From positions 81,840-145,839 of the forward strand of contig NZ_VLKW01000002.1 of the NCBI RefSeq assembly GCF_007830495.1: a stretch of 64,000 nt of DNA, written 5' to 3'. A model generated the notes under the pieces. It was not told the origin of the DNA. It did not search any database and saw nothing but the letters and a program-made list of their open reading frames with translations. Below, piece after piece: positions 20,160-28,400 of this stretch. Source of the DNA: Pseudoduganella flava (GTDB lineage Bacteria; Pseudomonadota; Gammaproteobacteria; Burkholderiales; Burkholderiaceae_D). Made by a program: the position numbers and the translations under genes. Positions within the stretch are counted from its first letter, which is position 1. Each line of letters starts with the position of its first letter.

Positions 20160-23001
20160 CGCCCGGACAGCTTCCGTTCCGCCAGGCCGGCGGCGTGCCC
20201 TGCGCGCCGCCGGCCTTGTTACATCCGGCCGGTTCACGCTCGGCCAGTTCCCGCTCCGCCAGCTCCCGCCCGGCCGCCGGCGCCCACTGGGCCAGCAGCT
20301 TGCCCGCCGTGACGAGGTCGGCCGACGTTTGGCCTTCCGTCCAGCCCGCGCTGGCCGTCTCCAGCAACGCGCGGGCTTCGATGTACGCCCCGCGCTGCTG
20401 CCACATGCGCGCAAGGCTGATCGCCGCGCGCAGCTCCCACGCCCGCGCGCCCTGGTTGCGCGCCAACAGCAGCGCATCGCGGAACAGCCGTTCCGCTTCC
20501 AGCCGCACCGCATGGTCGGCACCGGCCAGCAGCCGTTCGCCATGCAGGCGGCGCAGCTCGGCCGCACACCAGCGCGCATCGCCCTGCAACGCGCGGCGCA
20601 GCAGCGCATCGTCCAGGTAGCGCGCGTCGAGCGTGGCCAGCGTCTCGCGGTGCGGGCCGACGGCCAGCGCGGCGCCCAGCGTCGTCTGGCCGCCGTCGAC
20701 GACGCAGACGCGGTACTGGTGCGCGAGGCCGCGCCATTTCGGCAGCCGGCGCGCCGCCTGCTCCAGTTCCGCCAGCGCCGCCAGCGCCACCGCGCGGTCG
20801 CCGCGCCACCACGCGACGGGGAACAGCGCGAAGCCCAGCACATAGCACAGCGACGTGTCGGCACCGACGGCGCGGGCGCGCTGCAGGGCGCCCTGGGCGC
20901 GCCGCAGCGCATCGTCGGGATAACCCAGCAGCCAGCGCGTGCGCGCCAGCACGGCGCCCGCGACAACGTTTTCATCGGTATGCAGCACAGTGCGCCGGCG
21001 GGTGCAGACGGCGGGCACCGTCTGGTCCTGCAGCGCGCGTGCCAGCGTGGCGGCGGCGCCCTGTTCGCCGGCCAGGTGCAGCGCCAGCGCGGCGACGCGG
21101 TCGTGCACCAGCTGGGCGGCGCGCGAACCCCGGTTGCGGATCGCCTGGCGGTAGCGGTCCACCAGGGCCAGCGCGGCTGGGTAGTCGCCGGCCAGCATGT
21201 CTTCCAGCGCGAGGCCGGAAAACGCATCGGCCAGGCGCTCCACGTCGTTCAATTGCTCGGCCAGCGCGAACGCGCGGGCAAAGGCGCTGCGGCCGGCACC
21301 GGGACCGTCGAGGTAGACCCGCACGGCACCCAGCGCGCCGCACAGCGCCATCTCGGCTGCGGCATCGCCGCCCGCAGTGCCCTCCGCCCCAGTCACGCGC
21401 AGCAGGGCCGATTCGAGCCATTCGCGGTGCTCCGGCAAGCGCCCGGCGTCCCACCAGGCCGTCGCGGAGGCGACCAGCAGGGCCGTGCCGACAGCGTTGT
21501 CGCCGGCCGGCCCGAACGCCCAGGCCAGGGCGGTGCGCACGTCGTCCAGGCGGTGCGGATCGTCGCCGGCCACCGTGTCGATGCAGTCGGCGGCGAAGCG
21601 GGCATGCGCACCGTCGCCGGGTGCCAGTTGTGCCAGCGCGTGCACCCGCACGTTCTCGTACAGGCGGCAGTGCGGCGGGCCGCTGTGGCGTACGGTGGCC
21701 AGCAGCGACTTCGCCACCAGCGCCGCAACGGCATCCTCGACCTGCGCCGCACCGATGTCTTCCTGCGCGGCGATGCGCGTGGCCCGCTCCAGCGTGAACG
21801 GACCGGCGCACAGCGCGAGCCGGCACAGCACCGTGCGTTCGGTGGCGGTGAGCGTGTCCCAGCTCCATTCCAGCGTGGCGCGCAGCGACCGGTGCCGCGG
21901 CGGCGCCGTGCGGCGGCCGCCTTTCAGCAGCTGCAGCCGGGCATCGAGGCGCGCGGCCAGCTCGCGCGGCTGGAACAGGTCGAGCCGCTCGCCGGCCAGT
22001 TCCAGCGCCAGCGGCAGGCCGTCCAGGCGGCGGCACAGTTCGGCGACGGCTTGCGCATCGTCGTCGGCGAGTGCGTAGCCATGCACGGCGGCGGTACGCT
22101 GCATGAACAGCGCGACGGCGGGGAAGGCCAGTGCGGCCGCCGCGTCCAGTGGGCCGGCCGGCGGGCAGGCCAGCGGTTCGAGCCGCTCGACCCATTCGCC
22201 GGTGGCGCGCAGCGCTTCGCGGCTGGTGGCCAGCACGACGACGTCCGGCACGTCGCGCAGCAGCCGTTCGGCCAGCGTGGCGGCCGCGTCGATGGCACGC
22301 TCGCAATTGTCGAGCACCACCAGCACGGGGCGGTCGCGCACGACGGCGCGCAGCGGTGGCACCGGGTCGGTGCCGGGCGGCAGGCCGAGCGCGTCGCCCA
22401 GCGCGGCGGCCGGATCGCTGGCCGCCGCCACGTCGGCGCTGTGCACGCAGTAGTGCGCCCCCAGCCGCGCCGCGACAGCTTGCGCCGCGGTGCTCTTGCC
22501 GACGCCGCCGGGCCCCGTCAGCGTGACGAGCCGGCGTTGCGGCAAGTGCTGTGCCAATGCCTGCACGAGTTTCGCGTGCGCACCGGCATCGTCCGGCAGC
22601 GGCGGGGCCGCCGGCGCTTGCCACTGCACGGGCGGCAGCAGCGCGTAGCCCTGGCCGGCGACGCTGCCGATCATGCGGCGCCCGGCGCTGTCGCGCAGCG
22701 CGCGGCGCAATGCCGCCACGTGCACGCGCAGGTTCGATTCCTCGACGACGGTGCCGGGCCACACGCGGGCGATCAGCTCATGCTTGGGGACGATGGCGCC
22801 GTGCCGTTCGGCCAGCGCGGCAAGAATGTCGAACGCGCGCGAGCCCAGCTTGACGGGCCGGCCGTCTTCCAGCAACACCCGTTGCAACGGCAGCAGGCGG
22901 AAAGGGCCGAACGCGGCCCAGCAGGCGGGAGGGATGGGCGCCGCGGTGATGGACGCCGCGGTGGTTGACGACTCTGCGATGGACGACTTGAGCATGGCCA
23001 T
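20149..23001 (-). CDS. Winged-helix transcriptional regulator with STAND-type ATPase and helical repeats
   Basis: A 950-residue regulator. Residues about 30-122 form an OmpR/PhoB-type winged helix ([20 protein letters not shown]). A P-loop ATPase follows with Walker A GPGGVGKS (about 165) and Walker [14 protein letters not shown], then SREALR and [11 protein letters not shown] motifs typical of NB-ARC/AfsR-like STAND proteins. The C-terminal third is TPR-like Ala/Leu/Arg helices, presumably the sensor. The extreme C-terminus repeats [12 protein letters not shown]. ATGs at 23001 and 22995 are preferred; an ATG at 23073 would add 24 residues. It is paralogous to the regulator at 24663. Confidence 0.8.
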
Positions 23002-23110
23002 GGAAGATCCCGGTTGGGCGGCAAGGCGCCGTCGGATCGACCATACGTGGTCTTCATTACAACACGCTGACATCGCGGTGCGCTGTCGCGGCAGCGCATC
23101 GACTTTGGCA

Positions 23111-23476
23111 TCAGGACGGCGCGAAATCCTCGACTTCGTACTGGTCCAGGAAGCGTTCCTTACCGCCGGCCGTGTCGAAGCGCAGCGCGGCAGTGCGCTC
23201 GTCCGCCTGCCCGCTGGCCAGCACGCGCCGCAGGTGCGCGCCCAGCGATTGCCGGGCCGTGCTCTTCTGCCACATCGGATACTGGCCGGACAGACGGCTG
23301 CCGTCCAGGTAACGAATCTCGAATTCGCACTCGCGGCATTGGCGCCCGTCGGCCCATGCCTTCAGCAGCTTGTCCGCGGCGACGAATGAGCCCAGCACGG
23401 CGGTACCGCGGCCCGCGTTGCGGATGCGGATCTGCGCGATGCCGACTTTCTCGGCAGGCAGGAGGTTCTCGTTCAT
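23111..23476 (-). CDS. Hypothetical protein, 121 aa
   Basis: Not recognised. A compact alpha/beta protein with a CRECEFEIRYLDG segment (about 47-59), a basic helix SLGAHLRRVL and an acidic C-terminus. No signal peptide or membrane segment. Its ATG overlaps the stop of the aldehyde-dehydrogenase-like gene by 4 bp (ATGA), so the two proteins are probably made together and may interact. Confidence 0.6.
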   Translation of the reverse strand: MNENLLPAEKVGIAQIRIRNAGRGTAVLGSFVAADKLLKAWADGRQCRECEFEIRYLDGSRLSGQYPMWQKSTARQSLGAHLRRVLASGQADERTAALRFDTAGGKERFLDQYEVEDFAPS

Positions 23477-24546
23477 GTCCGGTTCCCGTAAGGTTGATCG
23501 AGTGGCGCGCGGTGCAGGTGCACCGGGCGGCGAAAGCGCCCGATCGCGTCGCCGGCCGCTTCCCGCGTGGGATGCAGCGCGCCGCCGCAGCGGTTCAGGT
23601 GGATGTGGCGCGCGGCCAGGCGCAGTACCGGCAGCAGCCGCGCGGACAGCGCCGCATCGTCGGCCGCCGCATGCACGCTGGCGCAGTACAAAGGCCCCAG
23701 TGCCCAGGCCAGCGCCACCAGCTCGGCCGCATCGGCGCAGCGCACCAGCAGGCCGCCGGCGCGTTGCGGCGGCGGCGGGCTGGCCAGCAGTGCGGCCGCG
23801 TCGACTTCGTTGAAAGGACCATGCGGGCTGGCGCCCAGCGCGTCGCCGATCGCTTCGCGCAAGTCGATGTAACCGTCGCCGTCGATCGCCACGACGACGG
23901 GGCGGCTGCCCGGCTGCGCCAGCAGTTCGCGGCCCAGGTATTCGGCGCGCCCGTTCAGCGCGCCGGGCAGCACGAAAGCCGCCTCGGTGCCGTCCAGTTC
24001 GCGCACGGCGGGCAGCAGGCGCGGCACCGCGTACACGCCGCCGCGGCAGATCGCGGCGCGGATCGCGTGATGTTCCAGCAGCGCGGCATCGTCGTCGGCC
24101 AGGGCGAACACGCTGTCCGGCAGGCGGCTCGCCGCGGCGGCCACCGCGATCAGGTTCGCCAGCTCGGCGCAGCTGGGTGCGCGCACCGCGTGCGCCAGCA
24201 CGGGGCAGCCGGCGGCCAGCGCGGCCATCGCATGGACGCCCGCCAGGCCGTACGCGCTGCCATGCGCGCCGACGGCCGCCACGGGTCCCAGCGGCACGGT
24301 GCCGGCGCCGTCCGCATCGTCGCGCAGCGTGGCGGCCAGCGTGTGCAGCCAGCGCCGCAGCGTGTCGTGCTCGTGCAGCGCGATAGCCGGCGCGATGCCC
24401 GCGTCGAAGGCCGCCTGTTGTGGCAGGCGGTGGCGCACGCCGTCGAGGGCGGCGCCGATCGCATCGAGCAGGCAGGCACGCTGCTCGGCGCCGGCCTGGG
24501 CGAATGGCAGCGCGGCGGCGGCGGCGCGGTCCGGCGGGTGCATCAT
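23473..24546 (-). CDS. Degenerate aldehyde-dehydrogenase-like protein
   Basis: A 357-residue protein resembling alpha-ketoglutaric-semialdehyde dehydrogenases: GPVAAVGAHGSAYGLAG (87-103), AALAAGCPVLAHA, FVLPGALNGRAEYL (191-204) and the C-terminal IGRFRRPVHLH. These enzymes are normally near 500 residues and need an Asn after GAS, an E in a EMGS motif and a Cys in GQFCT. Here the corresponding places read GAHGS, ELDGT and no Cys-containing GQxCT loop, so catalysis is unlikely. ATG at 24546 (or 24543) has AAAGGGG upstream. It is divergent from the 24663 regulator and coupled to the 121-aa gene. Confidence 0.65.
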   Translation of the reverse strand: MMHPPDRAAAAALPFAQAGAEQRACLLDAIGAALDGVRHRLPQQAAFDAGIAPAIALHEHDTLRRWLHTLAATLRDDADGAGTVPLGPVAAVGAHGSAYGLAGVHAMAALAAGCPVLAHAVRAPSCAELANLIAVAAAASRLPDSVFALADDDAALLEHHAIRAAICRGGVYAVPRLLPAVRELDGTEAAFVLPGALNGRAEYLGRELLAQPGSRPVVVAIDGDGYIDLREAIGDALGASPHGPFNEVDAAALLASPPPPQRAGGLLVRCADAAELVALAWALGPLYCASVHAAADDAALSARLLPVLRLAARHIHLNRCGGALHPTREAAGDAIGRFRRPVHLHRAPLDQPYGNRT

Positions 24547-24592
24547 CGGCAGTACCCCTTTCAGGTGGAAAAAATTTAACAGTGACGAATGA

Positions 24593-24620
24593 TTAACGCC
24601 GCTACCCGTTACGTTAGAAT
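24593..24620 (+). promoter_or_regulatory. Candidate promoter of the 24663 regulator
   Basis: TTAACG (24593-24598) and TAGAAT (24615-24620) are 16 bp apart, in an AT-rich pocket of the 116-bp divergent intergenic region. Confidence 0.4.
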
Positions 24621-24662
24621 TTGCCGTGTTGGAAATCAATCCGGCTTTCGAGGTAAGGGAAC

Positions 24663-26027
24663 ATGGACCCACAGCAGTGGCGCACAGTGGAGTTCGGCGA
24701 CTTCCGCCTGGTGCCGCACACGCGCACGTTGTACCGGCACGGCGCGCCGGTGCGCCTGACGGGGCGCGCATTCGACCTGCTGGTGGCGCTGGTCGAGCAG
24801 GCCGGCGCCGTCGTCGCCAAGGATGAGCTGATCGCCCGCGTCTGGCCGCGCACTGTCGTCGAGGAAGGCAATCTGCGCGTGCACGTGGGCGCGCTGCGCC
24901 GTGCGCTGGGCGGTGAACGGACGTATGTGGAGAACGTGGTCGGGCGGGGCTACAGCTTCGTCGCGCCGGTGCGCCGCATGGCCACCGATGCCGCCGCGCC
25001 GCCACCGCTGGCGGCCGCGGCGCCGTTGCTCCGCCTGATCGGCCGCGACGCCGTGCTGGACCAGCTGGCGCACGCGGTGCAATCGGAACGGCTGCTGACG
25101 ATCGCCGGGCCGGGCGGGATGGGCAAGACGTCCGTCGCGCTGGCGCTGGCGGCCCGCGGCGCCGGCGCGTTTGGTGGCCGCGTCGTGCGTGCCGACCTGG
25201 CGCCGCTGCAGGACCCCGCGCAACTGCTGGCCACCGTCGCGCAGGCGGCCGGGCTGCCCGGCGCCGCGTCGCACGACGCGCTGTGCGCCGCGCTGGGCCG
25301 GCGCCGCATGCTGCTGGTGCTGGACGGCTGCGAACACCTGATCGACGGCGTTGCCGCGCTGGCGGCCCGGCTGCGGCGCACGACCGATGCGCCCCACATC
25401 GTCGTCACCAGCCGCGAACCGCTGCGCATCGACGGCGAGCGGGTGGTCCGCCTGCCGCCACTGCCGGTGCCAATGGACGACGCGCCGGCGCCCGCCGCGC
25501 TGTCCGGCTACGCGGCCGTGCAGCTGTTCGTCGAGCGGGCCAGCGCCGACGGCGGCTTCACGCTCGACGACGGCAATGCGGCGGCGGTGGCGGCGATCTG
25601 CCGCCGCCTCGATGGGATCCCGCTGGCGCTGGAACTGGCGGCGGGACGCGCCGCATTCTTCGGCGTGCACGAGCTGGCGCGCCGGCTGTCCGACTGCTTC
25701 GCCGTGCTGACGCGGGGCCGGCGCACGGCTCTGCCGCGCCACCAGACGCTGCGCGCGACATTGGACTGGAGCCACGACCTGCTGACGCCGGCCGAGCAGG
25801 CCGTGCTGCGCAGGCTCGCCACGCTGCGTGGCGCGTTCACGCTGGACGATGCCGTCCACGCCGCGCAAGGCAGCGGCATCGCGGCGGACGACGTGCCGGG
25901 CCACGTGGCGCAACTGGTCGCCAAATCGATGGTGGCGGCCGAACCGGATGGCGGCGCGCCGTACCGCCTGCTCGATACGACGCGCAGCTACGCGCTGGAG
26001 AAGCTGCATGCGGCAGGGGAGGGGTAG
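24663..26027 (+). CDS. Winged-helix regulator with P-loop ATPase, short form
   Basis: A 454-residue paralogue of the 20149-23001 regulator: OmpR/PhoB winged helix at about 8-102 ([20 protein letters not shown]), Walker A GPGGMGKTS (about 150), Walker B LLVLDGCEHLID, then SREPLRI and PLALELAAGR. It stops after the winged-helix/helical part of the ATPase (TLDWSHDLLTPAEQAVLRRL), without the long C-terminal repeats of the large paralogue. ATG at 24663 has AAGGGA upstream. Divergence from the aldehyde-dehydrogenase-like operon suggests local control, by inference. Confidence 0.8.
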   Translation: MDPQQWRTVEFGDFRLVPHTRTLYRHGAPVRLTGRAFDLLVALVEQAGAVVAKDELIARVWPRTVVEEGNLRVHVGALRRALGGERTYVENVVGRGYSFVAPVRRMATDAAAPPPLAAAAPLLRLIGRDAVLDQLAHAVQSERLLTIAGPGGMGKTSVALALAARGAGAFGGRVVRADLAPLQDPAQLLATVAQAAGLPGAASHDALCAALGRRRMLLVLDGCEHLIDGVAALAARLRRTTDAPHIVVTSREPLRIDGERVVRLPPLPVPMDDAPAPAALSGYAAVQLFVERASADGGFTLDDGNAAAVAAICRRLDGIPLALELAAGRAAFFGVHELARRLSDCFAVLTRGRRTALPRHQTLRATLDWSHDLLTPAEQAVLRRLATLRGAFTLDDAVHAAQGSGIAADDVPGHVAQLVAKSMVAAEPDGGAPYRLLDTTRSYALEKLHAAGEG

Positions 26028-26082
26028 CGAACTTCGGGCGCCGCGTGCTGTCTACCGTGATGACGGTTCCAATATGACCAGC

Positions 26083-26152
26083 GCATCATGACCTCCGCAT
26101 CATGAACACCGCATCATGACCACCGCATCATGAACACCGCATCATGACCACC
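26083..26152 (+). repeat. Five 14-bp tandem repeats carrying start codons
   Basis: Five consecutive units of GCATCATGAMCWCC (26083, 26097, 26111, 26125, 26139), alternating mainly between two variants, GCATCATGAACACC and GCATCATGACCACC. Each unit contains an ATG; because 14 is not a multiple of 3, successive ATGs fall in different frames. The last ATG (26144) opens the 104-aa gene. Copy-number change would alter the leader or the start. Confidence 0.9.
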
Positions 26153-26458
26153 ATCACGGCAGCCAGCGGCATTGCCGGTGAAGTCATCCTCAGCCCCATC
26201 ATGCCAGTCGAGCGGCCGGGCGACGTCAACCATCGCTCCTGCGAGGCCATGATCACGATCGTCGACGCGGCCGGCCGCGCGGTGGCAACGGTGCGCAGCG
26301 GTGCGGACGGGCGCTTCGAGATCGCTCTCGCCCCCGGCACCTACCGCTTGCGTCCCGAGTCCGGTGCCGCCGGTCCGTACGCTCCGCAGCAAACCGTCGT
26401 CGTCACCGGCGGCCGGTTGACGCCGGTGCGCATCGTCTACGACAGCGGCATCCGCTGA
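26144..26458 (+). CDS. Small carboxypeptidase-regulatory-like (Ig/beta-sandwich) domain protein
   Basis: A 104-residue protein that is essentially one prealbumin-like beta domain: GIAGEVILSP at the start, then ITIVDAAGRAVATVRSGADG and FEIALAPGTYRLRPES, the usual pattern of CarboxypepD_reg/SpaA-type domains. There is no signal peptide, unusual for such domains, which are mostly extracytoplasmic. No Shine-Dalgarno is visible; the start codon sits in the last unit of the 14-bp repeat. It ends 12 bp before the convergent 506-aa gene. Confidence 0.6.
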   Translation: MTTITAASGIAGEVILSPIMPVERPGDVNHRSCEAMITIVDAAGRAVATVRSGADGRFEIALAPGTYRLRPESGAAGPYAPQQTVVVTGGRLTPVRIVYDSGIR

Positions 26459-26470
26459 CGGGCGACGGCT

Positions 26471-27991
26471 TCAGAAGCCGATACCGACGATCCGGCTGCC
26501 CCAGTCATGGTTGGCCAGGGCATTCTCGTTGACCAGCCAGGCCCGCCGGCTGTTGCGCGGGTCCACCGTCACCGCCGAGTAGTCGCCCCACCGGGTCGCG
26601 CCGTAATACGTCGGGCTCGTGAAGGCCGCGATGCCCGGGCTGAGCGTGTACGTGGCGCCGTTGTTGTGGTCGAAGCCGGAGAAGCGTACCTGCGGGAAGG
26701 TGCCGTTGGGCGGGTCCGTCATCGTCCAGGTCACGTAGATGTCGTTGGCGCTGTTGGCCGCGATCGACGCGTTGAAATCGTAGGACGTCGACGTGCCGAA
26801 GAAGAACGCGCTTTGCACCAGCGCATTGGTCGCCGTGTTGATCTGGTAGAACTTCGGCGCCGCGTAGCCGGCCAGGTCCACCGTATGCGTCTGCCACAGG
26901 AAATCGCCGCTCTGCGTGCTGGCGTTGACGAAGCGGCCGTCGAGCGTGTCGAGGCGGACGGTGGTGCCCGGTTGCGGCGCCGACGGCGGCGCCGTGTACG
27001 CGGGCACGGTAACGCTGACGGGGCCGCCGAGCGCGATGCCGTTCGGCCTGCTCGAGTTCGTCAGCGCGTACATGCTGAGGGCGCTGCCGCCGGAGGCGGC
27101 GATCAGGAACGTGCGCGCGTTCTGGTCCAGCACGATCGGCGGCGCCAGCGTGCCGCGCAGCCCCGTGAAGACGGGCACCGAGAACCCGAGCCCGTTGTAC
27201 AGGCGCGCCTTCGCGACGGCGAACATGTCCGCCCACCGGAACGCGCCGGTCGACGAGAAGATATTGGCGGTAACGATCACCGCATCCTGGTCCATGCCCA
27301 GCTGTGGATAATCCCAGAAGTCGCCGGTATTGAATGTGACGTTGAGCGCATAGATATAAAAACCGCCGAGCGGATTGGCGGAGGTGGAGACGGCGATGAA
27401 ATACAATTGCCGTGTCGTCGATTCCGCGAATGCGTCGGCCGTCACGATCCACCGATTCCACACGCTGTCATACACGACACGCGGGTCGAACAGTACACGG
27501 GTCGAATAGCCGAAAAAGGCTGCCAGCGAAATACTGGTGCGGCTGCTGGGATTGGTGCGCACGAACATGTCGATATGCGAATTGGTGACTTCGACAAAAT
27601 AATCGAGGCCGATCGCGCCATGCGTATCCGGCGGCATCAGGCCATCCACATTGGTGGCGCCCGGTACGTTCGGGCCGGTGAGGATGATCGGCGCCAGCGC
27701 CTGCGCCGCTTCGCGGTCGAGCGCCATGGCGTCGTTGTCCTGGTCCAGCATTTCCGGTTGGTCGGCAAGTTGCCGTTTGGCGGCGGGCCGCTGCCCCTGC
27801 AATTGCGCCTTGATCTCCTCGTATCGCTCGGCCGGCATCGTCGGCAGGAAGGGTTTCGATTCCGCTTGCGCGCGCGCATCGGTACCGGGTTGCAGGTTGT
27901 CGCGCATGGCTTGCTGCATCGCTTCCATCGTCCTCAGTTGCGGGCTTGCCGCCTCCAGCGTATTACCGGCTTCCATTGGGGAATATTTCAT
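26471..27991 (-). CDS. Hypothetical beta-rich protein, 506 aa
   Basis: Not recognised. Residues 1-100 are charged and Gln/Met-rich with no signal peptide. From about 105 on the sequence is rich in aromatic, Asn, Thr and Ser residues with repeated strands, as in secreted beta-propeller or surface proteins. Notable are MPPDTHGAIG (119-128), the DPRVVYD and WDYPQLGMD segments, and TRWGDYSAVTVDP near the end. AGGAG lies 7 bp before ATG 27991. Base composition is less G+C-rich than the flanking genes, most clearly at the 5' end and upstream, consistent with recent acquisition. Confidence 0.6.
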   Translation of the reverse strand: MKYSPMEAGNTLEAASPQLRTMEAMQQAMRDNLQPGTDARAQAESKPFLPTMPAERYEEIKAQLQGQRPAAKRQLADQPEMLDQDNDAMALDREAAQALAPIILTGPNVPGATNVDGLMPPDTHGAIGLDYFVEVTNSHIDMFVRTNPSSRTSISLAAFFGYSTRVLFDPRVVYDSVWNRWIVTADAFAESTTRQLYFIAVSTSANPLGGFYIYALNVTFNTGDFWDYPQLGMDQDAVIVTANIFSSTGAFRWADMFAVAKARLYNGLGFSVPVFTGLRGTLAPPIVLDQNARTFLIAASGGSALSMYALTNSSRPNGIALGGPVSVTVPAYTAPPSAPQPGTTVRLDTLDGRFVNASTQSGDFLWQTHTVDLAGYAAPKFYQINTATNALVQSAFFFGTSTSYDFNASIAANSANDIYVTWTMTDPPNGTFPQVRFSGFDHNNGATYTLSPGIAAFTSPTYYGATRWGDYSAVTVDPRNSRRAWLVNENALANHDWGSRIVGIGF

Positions 27992-28330
27992 GATGTTTCT
28001 CCTGTCAGCTGAAATGAATTGCCGTGCCGGGAAAAGGCGAAGCGGTCCCTGTGCGGCGGTCGATTGCGCACATTTTGTTGTCGAAGATTTTTTCGCCGCG
28101 GAGCAATATCAAACGTGTCCCAATTTAATAAACTATTAACCGCGGCGGGGAGTCGCTTTCACCAAAGTTCCCGCATGGCCTACTATCGAGATAAACGAAC
28201 TGAGCGTTATTGATGGCGCGCAAACGGGAGAAACAGGCTGCAGGGATTTAAATATTTTGGGGCAACGGGAAATATTCTGGCGTGCAAATATATTTCAGTC
28301 GTTCCGGACAGCGCGGCAGTCTTAGGTGAA
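27992..28330. other. AT-rich intergenic region
   Basis: A stretch clearly lower in G+C than the rest of the window, between the start of the 506-aa gene and the terminator of the GH43 gene. It presumably carries the 506-aa gene's promoter, but I cannot choose among several AT-rich hexamers. I see no RNA gene or convincing reading frame. Confidence 0.6.
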
Positions 28331-28362
28331 AATGAAGGCGCGGTTTGCTGCGCGCCTTCATT
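28331..28362 (-). terminator. Intrinsic terminator of the GH39-GH43 operon
   Basis: A 12-bp perfect stem (28331-28342 with 28351-28362, core GAAGGCGCG/CGCGCCTTC) with an 8-bp loop lies 39 bp past the GH43 stop on the minus strand, followed by TTTTC. Confidence 0.75.
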
Positions 28363-28400
28363 CAAGGCGGGGGGATCGTCGGCGGGCGCCCGTGGCGGGA

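Noticed and set aside
26083..26152. CRISPR-like direct repeats
   Set aside because: Units are 14 bp and directly adjacent without unique spacers; no cas genes.
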